Source of the DNA: Pieris napi
Taxonomy: Eukaryota > Arthropoda > Insecta > Lepidoptera > Pieridae
NCBI RefSeq assembly: GCF_905475465.1
Contig: NC_062245.1
Location: 434,001 to 498,000 of the forward strand
Length of the DNA stretch: 64,000 nucleotides
Direction: 5' to 3'
Each line of letters opens with the position of its first letter. Positions within the stretch are counted from its first letter, which is position 1. Under the pieces are notes generated by a model. It did no database searches. It was not told the DNA's origin and saw nothing but the letters and a program-made list of their open reading frames with translations. Made by a program: the position numbers and the translations under genes. This document shows, piece by piece, positions 31,461 through 44,195 of the stretch.

Positions 31461-33656
31461 ATGTGTAAGTATACACAGACACCCATCTGATATGGAATTT
31501 AAGTGGCTTTATTATTATTAGTATGTTTGGCAATATGACACAAATGATAAAAAATACTATTAAGTATGAATATAAAAATCGATGGTAAACTAAATTTCAA
31601 TCTGTTATCACATGCTGTTATGAAATCGCAATTAAAACGCGACTCGTAGCGGTTCGTAGCGCTAATTAGACAAAGCCTGCGCGAATCGATATGTACGACC
31701 ATGCCATACTGGCAGAATGTTAGTAGTTTATTTCTAATATTCGTATAAAAAGTCTTAGTTTAGTGGTTTGTAACTCTCAACCCTGAGGCCATCCTAAGGT
31801 GGCCACTTTTACTTTGGCGTTCAATTTTGTACGGTGATGGAGAACACTGGTATATCTTAGACAAGAATTAACATGTGTCTGACAGAAGGGTCTTACTTGT
31901 CTATAAAAAATAATAATAGGAGGTCAATGTCCGTCAACTTAATAAAACTAAATCAAAACAAACAACAATACTCTTTTGTCTTTTCCTGTCAAGTTTTGTG
32001 TGATGAAGAGACATATGAGTAGGTATTTAAGTTAGAATGTTTTGTTAAGAAAATGAAAATCTAAGACACGAAAAAGTTTTAATTATTATTTTAAGTAATT
32101 TATCCAAAGCAGAAAAAATAAGTTAATGAAATTTTTATTTTTATCTTAGGTGGTGAGGATGATTCTAAATTCCAAGTAAAGTTACACTGTAAGTACCAGT
32201 GGTGTGTGTATCCAACGTAGAGACTAGAACCAAAATTGGGCAATAAATGTCTACCGTCCTAATTAATTACTGCTTCGTCCCTGATATTTTCAGATTTTAT
32301 TTAAACGTAGAATGCACCAAGATGGCAAAGAGTACAAAGGATTTACAGACAATTAAATCTTAATACCTAATATCAATATCTCTTTATAGCAATAAGACTT
32401 TGCTGTTTGAATATTAAGAACAAAACGTAACTTGAATTACTTTGTTCAAATGATATACATTGTAACAAGACCGGGAGACAATGGATACGCCAATATATCC
32501 CAATTTCACCGCCCTCACCTGGCCCTCTCAGTTAATCCACCATTTTATTAGCCTGCCCTCTCTAATACGACGCACGTGCACAATTCCCTACCTTTGTTCT
32601 ATCAAAATTACAAAACTGAAATCTTCAATACTAAGTACAAAAACTACAACCTGTATTTTAGACTCTATTGTTACAGTGTAGAGTTTAGAATCGATGGATA
32701 GCTGATAGAAGATGTCACATTTTACCGTGCAGTTCGCCATGTTATTATTTCGTTTTGGCGGGCCGTGACTGACGTGTAGTGTAACAAAGGCGATGTTGCC
32801 ATGCGGAATAAACTGTTATACGTTATGAGAGATTATAGGGTAATCTGGGAATATTGAAGACAATAAAATGAGCTTACAAGGTTGAGAGGGGCTTGCACAA
32901 AGGTAAACGTTTTGCGATGAATTACTTCCCTTCAAACAAAAGGGAATCGATCAGTTTTTATTGCGAATGGAGGCGTTTTTGTATTAAATCTACCTGCTCT
33001 GGAATAAAAACACAATTAAAACTCGTAAATTTTTATTAATTTTATAAATCGAAATTCATTACACCTTTTGCTGTTAATTACAAATTCCTTTTTATTAATA
33101 ATACTATTTATAATTATTGTACCTAATCGTTATAACGTTTCTATGTCCTAACTAAAATAATTATAACTGTTTAGTCGTGGAAAATATAAATAAAGATACA
33201 AACGTTATTTTTAACTTAATAAAGTTAATCTTATTGCTATCCTTTCCATTTTTAGACGGGTTCCAACTACGGTGACCAATTGAGAATTAAAAATGTTCTA
33301 CTTTATTTACAACTTGAGACAAATTAAGTACCTATTTTGTGTACACAGTACGAATATTGCTTTAAGTTTTAAAGTTGTTTTACAATTTTCTCATCAGTTT
33401 GTATCTAAGTATTTTTGAAATTTTAAGTTTGAAGATTAGGAAAAATAATATACTTAAAATAAAATAAAGCTATTTTCAACAGAGTATAAACCTTTATCTA
33501 CACGATTTATTGCTCATTACAAAATCTAATTTAACTATAACAAAATCAATACTTCAAATTGGTTCGTTGTTCACTTTGATGTAAGGTAAATTTGTGATTA
33601 ATTAAATGCAATAATTGGACGCGTTTAAAACAAACAAATAAATCGATTAAAAATTA
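31461..33656. other. Gene-free stretch downstream of scarecrow
   Basis: AT-rich, no coding feature supported; a plus-strand open frame at 32481-32681 lacks any recognisable domain. Confidence 0.35.
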
Positions 33657-34370
33657 TTTATTTTTAGGTAAAAGTTATACGAAAAGTTGAAAGACAAACA
33701 TTCGTATTTCGTGTAATATTTCGTAATTTGTTTTTCAACTTTCCTGCAAAAGTAAATACTTGCATTAAAGATTGTGTGATCGAAGTTATGTAGTTCTTAA
33801 ATATGATTTAAAATATTCATCTATAATGTCTACTTATTTACACGTAACTATCTACACACGCACAAAACACTGATCGTAAATAAATTATACTATTCACACA
33901 ACAATTACCTACTTTTATATACATTCAAAATCGGTTTCTGATGCAAGCGGTAATAGCTACTTTTGTTAGTTTGATAGACGAACGATCTATAGAAAAGATA
34001 TGGCAACATAGTCTTGTCATGTCAAATCCTTATTAGTGCTTAACAATAACTATTTACAATACCCTATTCCGGATACGATAGCAATACGTTTTCACTTTTG
34101 AAAGTCCACAATGTCACTAATGTTCTATCACTTCACACTGGGCTGCATCCCAACGCTTTACCAGCGACAATGTTCCTACAGGAGACTTTATACACGAAAC
34201 TTGAACCAAAACGAATTACTCAAACACATTTCACACTGATTATAGTTTGTTTCCTAAATAGCGGGAGTTACATGGCAACAAATCAGTCTTAAACAAAACC
34301 ACAGGTTAACAGTTTAATCAAAGTACATCTCCTCCTTGAACATTGTCTCGTGGTAAAGCTGTGGGAACTT
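33657..34370 (-). other. scro: Presumed scarecrow 3' UTR
   Basis: The first AATAAA on the minus strand after the stop codon is at 33657-33662, which would give a 3' UTR of about 0.7 kb. Further signals at about 33507 and 33302 could give longer forms. Confidence 0.4.
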
Positions 34371-34610
34371 CTACCAGGCCCTGCCTTGCAGCGGAAGGTA
34401 GCCCGAGCACTGCTGCTGGTACGCCGTAGGCTGCCGGTAGGAGGACACGAGGGGATTGCTGCAGGCAGCTTGCGAGGATTGGGGGGCGGAGTACCCCGAC
34501 GTGGGGGTCGCACAGTGACTGTGCGCGGGGGATGATGACTCACCGGACCCGCATGGTTTCCCGTCCTTCACCAGAACGGGAACAGCCACTCGCCGCGGTG
34601 ATGACGATGA
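34371..34610 (-). CDS. scro: Scarecrow (NK2.1 homeobox), last coding exon: NK2-specific domain and C-terminus
   Basis: 80 codons including the stop, in phase 0 with the exon before. Preceded by a TCGTCAACAG acceptor. SSSSPRRVAVPVLVKDGKPC contains the NK2-specific domain, a short hydrophobic motif found only in NK2-class homeoproteins and thought to regulate activity. A Ser/Thr/Gln-rich tail (SSPAHSHCATPTSGYSAP) follows and the protein ends LPLQGRAW, close to the GRTW end of vertebrate Nkx2-1. With the upstream exons this identifies the gene as the NK2.1 (scarecrow) member rather than vnd or tinman. The protein is a nuclear transcription factor acting in brain and foregut in insects. Confidence 0.93.
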   Translation of the reverse strand, partial: SSSSPRRVAVPVLVKDGKPCGSGESSSPAHSHCATPTSGYSAPQSSQAACSNPLVSSYRQPTAYQQQCSGYLPLQGRAW

Positions 34611-35944
34611 CTGTTGACGAAAAAAGGTTTAGACTAACAAATAATAGTGAATATTTAACATAATTTTGTTTTTATAGGAATATTGGAAAAACTATATAAA
34701 ATAACAGTTTCATCAAATCGGTTGAATACAATGTAAAATAAACAGTCTTTTGTCAGTTACAACTCAATACAGAATCAGAAAGATATCTTTTTATCACAAA
34801 ATTCGTCCGTAATAATATAAATATAAAATTAATTCACTCAAGCCGAGGAAGGCTTAAAATGAAGGGCTGTCATCATTAAAATTATACAACAAATTGTCGA
34901 GGGCCGCCCACCGGTGCTAACAATCAAAAAGTCGATCGCAGTCCCTCGCTCGCACAAATTGAGGCAATCGTCGGAGTCTGGCAACACCGCCACGTGCCAG
35001 GGGTGGGAAACGCGCTTTTGATTGCAAATATAATTATTTAGGATCGGTTTTTAGTAATACTGTGGATAAAGCTCTCATTCTATTTGTTAATCAATGAAAA
35101 AAATAAATAAATATCGTTTTTCTGTTATTTTTATTCACATAATTTTCTTTATAGAAACATAAAACGATTAAGGACAGATAGTATTATATAATGATTCTGT
35201 CATCGTTTACGTTGATTTAATTTCATTATAATATTCTAGTGAATTCTAAAACGTTGCGATTAAAACTGTTCAAAACTACTATATTATGAATGTCCTTTGA
35301 ATATTTATTCAAATACAAGTTATTTATATTTTATGGGGATTTCATGGATATTAACACCAGACAATCATTCATGTTTTTTTTCCACAAAATTAATAGTGCA
35401 GCATGTATGACATTGTTATACTCTGTATGGTGAAACTCAGCAAAAAATTAATTAGCCACAAATTATATTCTATGCATAATTTATCTGTAATAGCCCCAAT
35501 GCTGCCAACACAGGTGCGGGCCCCGTATTCCGACGGGAGATCGCAATCAAGAGGGCAACACTGGGGCCGCTGACTGCGCGATTTTATCGTGACTTTAAAT
35601 ATTCATTATTCAATACCTGAACAGAGGGTGCTTTGTGTACAGATTGATATGCGTTAGAATGGAAAATGACCTCATCTAAGACCCGTATCTTGCAAGATTC
35701 TTGTTTAACGTGAGATTTCATTCCTTTCAATTATTCATCTCCGGGACGCATTAAAATTATGTTTAATAGACAAATGTTACTTGTGGAGTAAATGAGACCC
35801 TGACTTAAAAAGGTATATGTGCTCACTTTAACTTATAAGTGTGTCTATGGCATCTACAAGATTTTTTTTATTAATCTATGTCATTTCTGTCTCAACAGAC
35901 GGGTCAAGTTTAGGACATTACTTAATATCTAAATAGCCACTAAC
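34611..35944 (-). other. scro: Scarecrow intron between the last two exons
   Basis: 1334 bp. Two GC-rich, motif-bearing patches (34895-35030, with CACGTG and GATTGCAAAT; 35500-35590) stand out from AT-rich sequence and are candidate regulatory DNA. No transposon recognised. Confidence 0.6.
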
Positions 35945-36031
35945 CTGATTGTGTTGGTTTTGTTCTGCCATAGCTTTCTCCTTCGCCTGCCGTTTACACT
36001 TATAGCGATGGTTTTGAAACCATATTTTGAC
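35945..36031 (-). CDS. scro: Scarecrow exon with homeodomain helix 3
   Basis: 29 codons between a TTTCAG acceptor and a CAG|GTTAGT donor. Encodes homeodomain residues 45-60: VKIWFQNHRYKCKRQA and then KEKAMAEQNQHNQ. W48, F49, N51 and the NK2 hallmark Tyr54 are present; Cys56 and KEKAMAEQNQ are characteristic of insect scarecrow. Both flanking introns are phase 0. Confidence 0.96.
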
Positions 36032-37473
36032 CTGAAACAAAGATATAAATATAATATTATTAAGAACTTTAACAAGAAAATCGAGAGACAAATGGTGTTT
36101 GAATATGTATATAATAAAATATTTACGTAGCCTAATCTACTAATATTAAAAAAAAGGCTAATAAAGATTTTAGAAGTCACCGGCGATGTCAAAAGAAGCT
36201 CTTTAATTATTGTGGAAACGCGCTCTCAAGCTCAGCGGTGCCAACACTCAGCCAAACATAAAAGAAAATGGCGCGCGTCGCAAACACATTGCTTCGTGAA
36301 TACTGTCCGAAAAGGTTTTCATTTAAACAGTTTTATATAGACATTTTAAATAGAAACTATAAATAGAGTGTTAATGAAGAAGTTCTGCTACTAATTTTTA
36401 TGTTATGTTAGTTCTTTATTAAAAACGAGGCACATTTTAAGCACCTCAGCTTCGTTAAAAAATATTATTAGAAATATTTTTAAATGGAAGACTTTGGCGT
36501 TAAATTCTGTCCCATTTTAGAAGATAGGTTTCGTTTAAGCGACTCTATGGTATTCCTTTACTAACGTAAAGGTCGAAAGATCATAATGCTATAGGAGAAA
36601 TTGTTTCTAGATGTGATTTAAAATGTAAGAGACGCGTTAACTCCATCTCCATTTGGCGAATGTCAACACGAGTGAGCCTCTGGCCGCGTCTGACCTCTGA
36701 AATTAGCGCTAGTGCAGCGGAGTGCATGCTACAGCACTGTCAACACTCCATCTTAATGACGAAAGAATAAACACCCCGTGTTTGTCCCAAGCGGGCAGCC
36801 TTTGTCTACGCGCACTCGAAACGCAGCAAAATATACTTTATTTATTATTTATACAATCCTGTGTTTGCCCTTCGAAATGGATGTGTGTACGCTTTCGTTC
36901 CGTTACAAATCCGCCATTTTGTCTGATACAACCGTTATCACAATAAATAGGTGTGTTATTTTATATCATCTGTTTACATTGCCTATGGGAAATGGTTGCC
37001 TGCGATGACATGCACTTTTTGTCTACGGCGTTCTCTAGATATCTATGCCTAGGCGAGAGTTAATGAACGGGTCCCGGCGGCGCGTCGCTTATTGCACTCC
37101 GGCGAGGCTCGGACGCTCTCTTGTCGAGTAGTTTCTTTTCAATCTTCTTGTGCATAATGCTCCGTGTTTCTTTCTACGCACTCTTCACCCGAGCACCATT
37201 CAATTATTTGTTTTAGTTCTAAATGACTGTTGTTTAGTTTATCTAGTGAGATCTGTATCGACATCCACTTGACTATTAGCCGTATGTTTTATATGGTTTC
37301 ACTTAGAAACTACCGAAACTACTCATAGTTTCTGAAGTGGACTCGAACTAGACTGCTATTTTTAATTCTTTTTTAGTGTAACATAACTGTTTTGTAGTCT
37401 CTATTATTTTTTTATTTATTCATTTATTTATTTATAAGTTCTAAAACTACCGTGCATGTTGTACCTATGTATG

Positions 37474-37491
37474 TACACACACACACACACA
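37474..37491. repeat. (AC)n microsatellite
   Basis: Nine AC dinucleotides. Confidence 0.85.
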
Positions 37492-38187
37492 TCAATTATA
37501 TTAAAACATAAACATTTCAAACTTCAAGGAAATTATCTTCCCTGCTCAATAGGAGAGTTTGATCTAATTTGACAGTGACTTAACGGGTAAGAAATATATC
37601 TAAGGGATTGTTATTTACATTAAACCTATTCATTATTTTACAAAATGCCCTATCCAAGATAATTTCATTAATAATCTATACGTTTGCTTTCACGGACATA
37701 TAAATGAAATTTTCTAATTCAAAACAAAAACTAAAACTTCAAGATGGCGGCCACCCAACCAGCTACATATAACTTGACAGGATATGTCAAATTTGGCGCC
37801 GTTATTGAAACACCACGAATGATTAGTAAACATTGTTCGTATTTCTTCTCACACTAATACGTGATTTATATCATATACGGAAAGTTTAAAGTGTCTTGTA
37901 TTTGAGTGAAACGCGTAGGTGTTCCGTTCCTGCGAATGATGACTTGCAATAATGAAGCCACAATTATTTTAATAAAGATGCTCTCATATTTGTTTAGCTC
38001 TTCATTTGTTGCAGGGATTTTGAGTTTGTTTTTTGTAACGTGGCTCTGTTGACAGATGACGTCAAACAATTACGTCATCATTAAGGAAAAACAACCAGAT
38101 TTACGTAATTTAAAGGAATTAGCCGTGAATAAATAGTTACGGTATTTCAAACAATTTCCTATGTAGATTGTAAATCTTGGTTTAAAA

Positions 38188-38395
38188 CTCTAATAATAAT
38201 AATAATAAATCATTTATTTGCATAGTAAGTGGTACATTCAGATTGATTCATTATAAACAAAACCGCACAATCAGCCATATAAAAATAGGCACGGAGATGT
38301 CATATTAATTATCATATTTTCGTAATAATCTGATATTTTAATTAGGTACTTTTATTATCAAAACGTATGGCCTAAATACTCTTCTTTTAAAGGCA
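38188..38395 (-). repeat. Dispersed repeat, probably LINE 3' UTR with (ATT)n tail
   Basis: Longer copy of the family at 12926-13065; the (AAT)n run on the left is the tail in minus orientation. The Helitron begins shortly after its right end. Confidence 0.6.
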
Positions 38396-38409
38396 CCTTG
38401 GCTTTAAAA

Positions 38410-38715
38410 TCTAATATATAAAATTCTCGTGTCGCGGTGTTTGTAGTTAAACTCCTCCGAAACGGCTTGCCCGATTCTCATGAAATTTCGTGTGCATATT
38501 GGGTATGTCTGAGAATCGGACATCTATTATTCATCCCCCTAAATGTTATGGGTAGTTCACTCCTAATTCAATTCAATTTTTAGAAATTTTATTATTATGA
38601 TACAGCATTAAAAAATACATACAACCCCTAATTTTCACCCCTCTACGATCAACCCCAATTTTTTATTATAAATGATATATGTACATGGCAAAATGACGTT
38701 TGCCGGGTCAGCTAG
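38410..38715 (+). mobile_element. Non-autonomous Helitron, 306 bp
   Basis: Starts TCTAATATATAAAATTCTCG, contains GTTAAACTCCTCCGAAACGG, and ends GGGTCAGCTAG. It sits between A (38409) and T (38716), the canonical Helitron target. A hairpin GGCAAA-ATGACG-TTTGCC lies about 10 bases before the terminal CTAG. Same type as the short Helitrons common in Lepidoptera; no coding capacity. Confidence 0.88.
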
Positions 38716-39289
38716 TTAATATATTTTTTTTTGTCACCTTCCTAACTTTCACCTAAGCTAGAGTAGAATTTCATACCTTACTTACTTATGCAGAATATTA
38801 ATAATATAGGAATTCTTAATTTCTTTAATAATCATGAAATGATTATCTATTATTAAACATAGATGATTTAGCGAATCTATAATATTCTGACAGCTGATTT
38901 GTGAGTTGTCAGTTCACAGTGACGTTATTAAAAGATGCATTGTGTTTGGCGCTAAATAAACAGACTGTCAAACGATCAAAACCTTCATTGGAACTTTATC
39001 TAAATAAATATTTGCTTTACGATTTAAAGCCATAATGAATTGTGGTAGGACCTAGGAGATATGATGTGACAATATATTATATTAAATTTTGTTTTTGCAG
39101 TTGTATAAGTTGTGGTACAGATTATGGTCAGAAATCATAATGTGATGGCATTATGCTCTCTGGTCGCTTATTTCTCTTTCGGAAGGCATTATGTCAATCG
39201 TAGTATAATAATCAATAGTACAACCACTTCTGACAAGTGACAGCTGAAAAAGCCCGGGAACAATTTTATTTAATCATATACATAGGTAT

Positions 39290-39445
39290 GAGGAAAAAGA
39301 AACGTGGGAATACCACAAAAGGGATGGGCTGACGACATAGTTTAGGTTTTTGGGAATAAAAGGATAGAGGAAGCTAATAACAGAACGGAATGTTCAGGAG
39401 GAAGCCTTTACACAAAATGGTATACTGCAGAACGCGAATGGATAT
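39290..39445 (+). pseudogene. LINE ORF2 C-terminal fragment
   Basis: Second copy of the region at 31286-31460 (AAAAAGAAACGTGGGAA, GCTGACGACATAGTTTAGG), with more stops and deletions. It is in sense opposite to scarecrow. Confidence 0.55.
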
Positions 39446-40764
39446 TACCTACTATCATAGACTAAGAGTGTAATAACAAAACTAACACTCAATTGAAATG
39501 TAAATGTAAAAGTATATATATATTTTTTTTGTATATGTATTTTTTTTTAATTAAATTAGCTTTATTATTATATTATTATAATTAGGTATCAACATAATAT
39601 ATTCCTAAGTAGGTATATAGTACTATAAGTATAGTAGGCCGAGTTCACAAAGTATCCAAAAACCCGCCCACATCCTCCCCTGAGCGTCAACCGTGAACAC
39701 CCGACATTTACATAGCCATTCACGATATTAATATTTAACTAAACAAACTGTTTAAACCGATATAAACACGACGTAATAACCTTTTTATTAAACTAATATT
39801 TGTTTTGCTTAAGGGAGATTAATTTCGATGATAAATTTTATTATTCTGTTTTCCCTTTGAGATTGGCGTGTGTTCACAACCCGTAAAATAGACACGTTTT
39901 TGAGTTTGTTTCTTCTGTAGCTTAAAGTGTAATCAATCATTAAAAACTATTTAATTAAAAAGTTATTTTGTAAACATTTTCTGTTTTATAACGTAAAAAC
40001 ACAGATTCACGGAATACAAGCAAGTATTGTTAGATAATATTTAATTTAAAATGTGTTTCTTTAACTAAATTGGAAGGATTTGTTCGTCATATTGACATTT
40101 TCCAAATGTCTGACTGATGCCGATCAATCAAACTCCATAGATTTTGTGTAACGTAACCTATACGATTAAATCTCCGGAGACAAAGCAGCACTGGATTGAA
40201 TGAACAGATTCAGCCCTAATAAGGTTAAAATCTATTCTCTATTCTATCCCATATATATAATATGTATAATGTATATATTGAATTCTATCATTAATTTCAC
40301 AGGAATACATAACCATAAAATTAAAAAGAAACGTTGTTAATAGATATTATTTAGGTACACGTAAAGAGTACCAATATTTAATTGTCTGTAAAATTGCCTA
40401 AAACGCAATAAGAATATCTTATACTTATTCAATACCATAACTCAACCACAGATTATTAATACATTGTGTCTATGCCCGCATTTTTTTCTTTACCATCAAA
40501 GAGGTTGTATACGACTATTATTATAAAAATACAATAGACTCAGGTGCATTATCCTTTAATTTGGCACTATCCTTTTGGTATTGCGCTATTGTAATGGTTT
40601 CGGTTGCAGTTATAACTCAATATTTTTTTATAAAATTAAAATATTAACTAAAATGGATTTTTATAACTGAAGCTAGTGAGGTTGTAAGTATGAGATTTAT
40701 TTAAATAGAAACATTTGCTTTATAAGAACATATCTATTTTTTTTATTTTTATTACAGAAACGGC

Positions 40765-41035
40765 GGACTTCGAGGTGATAATTCGAAGTCCGGGTGGAAT
40801 TTCGTATTATATCGCCTCGACGTCCAATGATGAAACTCAGCTGCAGGTATACGAACAACTCGTCTGAACACTATCGGTGGTTAATGCGGTAGAAGATGCA
40901 GAGTGACACCACATCGCAACGCTAAGGGATCAAGCAGGAAAGGTTTTGATCATCGACTATTCGAACTGCTCTTTGTTGAATACGGTCAAGTGGAAGGAGC
41001 TGGTACTAAGGTGAAAACAGTACACCATGTGGGGC
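40765..41035 (-). pseudogene. Jockey-type LINE ORF2 C-terminal fragment
   Basis: The minus strand reads STVIQQRAVRIVDDQNLSCL, RCDVVSLCIFYRINH, CSDELFVYLQLSFIIGRRG, the QKRAVRIV.D..L...L..L..RRDVASLC.FYRI..G.CSEELF core of lepidopteran jockey LINEs. Its end overlaps the same HPHHLD region as the fragment at 20698. Confidence 0.7.
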
Positions 41036-41535
41036 CGAATTTATATTCATACAGTTGCAACGTCTACTTTTACATCTAATGTTATTTATGTATTAAATAA
41101 AACCCTAAAAAATCTATTAAATTTAAAAACCAACGTTTGAAGATTCATTGATTGCATGAGTGAATGCGTTCCAATTTTAAAAGCATGATACCATAAACAA
41201 TTTTGCTTTTTATAAAAGCAGATGATTTTGCGGCCAGCCTTTGACAGGAAGTGTATTGAAATCCCACGCGGATTAAAAAAAATCAAGTGGAATTATTGGA
41301 AAATTATAGGGCTATTATGGGATGATCCGTAAGGCTTTGTTGAATGGACTTACGGGTAATTATTACGCGAGGCGAACTGTCAATATTTGTTTGTGAGTAC
41401 CTGTAATGGTTTGAAATGCCGCCGCTGTGAATAACACACCACAGTGCGTAATATTTATGATTTTTATATTGGTTAATATATTATTCGTATTATTAAAGGC
41501 TATTTGAAGAAAATTCTTCTGGTGCCACTTTATTG

Positions 41536-41660
41536 CTAAAGATTGGCTGTTACAACTTGAATTGCCGTGCCTTTCCCTAGTCTAAAAAGGTCCTCGGCGA
41601 ATCTGATGCCGGTCCACTCCCGCACGTTCCGCAACCACGACTTCTTCCTTCTTGCCTTGA
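41536..41660 (-). pseudogene. LINE ORF2 C-terminal end
   Basis: The minus strand reads RKKSWLRNVREWTGIRFAED then LFRLGKGTAIQVVTANL and a stop, the SWLRNLREW........LFR.A.......MIANLR ending of insect LINE polyproteins. About 40 codons. Confidence 0.65.
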
Positions 41661-43244
41661 ATTTTGGCCATCATTATAAGTATTCTATTCCGGATACAAC
41701 TATAATCTTACATACATACTAAAAATAGTTTCCACAATCTCATTTCAATCCTAAATTTCAAATATAGCAACATTAAGCTATATAAAATAGCAACACAATT
41801 CGCAATAAGCGCGGACCGCATCGTATTTGACGTGCAAACACGGGGCAGCGCTCTGTTATTTAACTTAAGTAAATTTCGATGTACCAGCACCTCCCCCCAC
41901 TCCCCCAATGCCCCCTAACCGGTTGTTGACTCCCGGGAGTTCTATTTCGCGTTTTGATTTGTTCCTTTTAAGATAATTGTTGGGTTCGGAATTGAATTTG
42001 TTTTAGACGAATATTAGGTTTAATTTTTTACTAGTGTACTTTAGAATTTATCTCTCTGTTGTGTTTAGAGCTGGTACTTGTTATTATCTATCTATAAATA
42101 CATCTATCTTTTAATCAACCTAATGCTTTAACTACTTATAAGCACCAATTATGAGATTAATAAAATCAATCCTATAGAAATACAAACTGTAAAAGCGTTT
42201 TGTGCTTAAATGTATATTATGTTACGTCATTACCTACTTATTGCAAATTTACTGCTAAGCGCTAGTCTGATCGCTATACCTACAATGTTTATGTTAAATT
42301 TCACACCATTTAAGTTAAAGCATAATCGATATTCGATATTGTTATCTAATATTTTATAACAATACCGAAAAAAAATTAGATAAAGACCTCCGTCGTGGAT
42401 TCCTCCCATTGTCTATGGTCACGAATATACGCTGTGCCGGATGCGACGCATGCGGGCTTAATGGCGGGAATGAAATAATGGTAGCAAGTTGAAACAATGA
42501 ACTGTATCAGCAGTTGTTCATTCATTTATGCAAGGGAGACATACCAATATTAATCGTGTGCCATTTTAAGTTTTATATTATTTATAGTTTTTTCATCAAA
42601 AGTTTATTACTTAATTCTTTCTAATCTAAATAAAATTCTAATCTTTATCAATGTTGCTGAAAGTCTCTCGAAAACACTTTAGTTTTGACAAAGTCTTTAT
42701 ATTTTTTAAAGTATAATCAACACGTGTAGTATTTTTTGTCGTGTGTAGTTCCTTTCACTGTTTACATAATATGTTTAAATTGAATTGCTTTTCTGTTCCA
42801 TTACTTTTTTCTAAGTAACTGGTAGGTATGTCTAATAACTAATATATTATATATAACTAATAAGTATGTCTTATGAAGTTTTGCACTTCTTGCGCTCACC
42901 TTATCATCTTTATTTTCTCACATTCAATTATTTTAATATTATTTATTGTTTTATTGTACTCGTACTGTATTTCTGTATTAATGCAAGAAAGTGTTAATAG
43001 TATCTTGTTTGAACAAAAACTCCGAAGTAAGCTAACAATGGCCAGTATTTTTTGAATCAATTGTTCAGCCAATCTTGTTAATAAAATGCGCGGACACTGA
43101 CATCAAGCGTTCTTATTTTTTGTTTCCGTTTCAAGATCGCTCTTCATTACTTAATGGATGGTTAGGGTTCTTATAAATATGGGATAAAATTTATATATAG
43201 AAGATAAAACAGGCACAGACTACTTGGTGTCTATGTTAGTAATT

Positions 43245-43320
43245 TTTTGACCAAAAAGGGCAGTCATATAAGCCCATGGACACCCAGTAGCATTGCCAAG
43301 CTTTTGAGGGAGAAGTGTGC
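43245..43320 (-). mobile_element. Decayed jockey-type LINE 3' fragment
   Basis: AGCCCATGGACACCCAGTAG and GCATTGCCAAGCTTTT recall the complement of the GGCCGGCAACGC...GTCCATGGGC block. Poorly preserved. A 67-codon open frame beside it (43335-43538, plus) has no recognisable domain. Confidence 0.4.
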
Positions 43321-43977
43321 CTTTTTTATAAAACTTGGTGGTCGTATCTCCCAGGGTAGACCCCCACCGAGAGTCGATTCCAAAGTTCGCTAGTTCATGG
43401 AATACTTCCAGCCATCGAGGTGTGCTTTATTTCTCGGACCTGACTTACGTTACTCTTTGGTCTTCCGAGCGAGAATTCATTGCCCGCATGAAAGGAAAAT
43501 CTATTGAAGTGCCAACTTCAGATACGGAAGTTGCTTAGTATAGCTTGCTCACATGTAAGATTATTATTACATATATAGCTTTTGTATTAATATAACGAGG
43601 ACTTCGCAAAAAAATTTGTACAAAATGTTTTAGCAACAAAGCACATATTTTTGTAAGTTAAGAAATTTGTATTATATACTATTGGGTATATAATTATAAT
43701 AATATTGGGTATAAGGGTTTGATATCAACGTTTGTGCAGAGAATAGGTACGGTCATTGAGTGTTAGTGACAGCTTCAAGGGTCAGATGACCAGTTAAGCA
43801 GTGGTGTTACTAATATATGCTAATCACTCCCAAATTATGCGATAGGGTCATCAATTATAAATATGCGAACTGGACTTAAAAACTTGCATTTCAATTTATT
43901 TTCATTCAACATTTGAAACTGAAAGTATTTTTCTTGTGCAAAAGCGTCGTGGCTCACCACGAGCAAGGAAACATCTA

Positions 43978-44195
43978 TTGTGTGTACAGTTTTGAGGACG
44001 ATGAGCCTTTCGCTTGATCGGTCCATCTGGTTTGTGAATGACCTTCTGTGTTACCAACCACGATCAGTTTCTCCAAGTTCTCATCGCCTCTGCGCATTGT
44101 ATGGCCGAAATATGATATAATTCGCTGTACGTAGTCATAGACATAGGAGTTGGGTCAGGATCGATGTATTGGTGCGCTTCGCTCCGCTTCGTATA
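43978..44195 (-). pseudogene. RTE-type LINE fragment, second copy
   Basis: Same region as 1822-2140, starting in the 3' part (complement of ACAGTTTTGAGGACGATGA...) and extending to AAGCGCACCAATACATCGAT on the minus strand. The HTMRRGDENLEKLIVVG block is present. Confidence 0.65.

Noticed and set aside
36722..37008. Overlapping open frames in two phases in the scarecrow intron
   Set aside because: No domain, no consistent splice sites; look like chance frames in a GC-richer patch.
43335..43538. Plus-strand 67-codon open frame
   Set aside because: No domain or second copy; adjacent to LINE debris and probably part of it.
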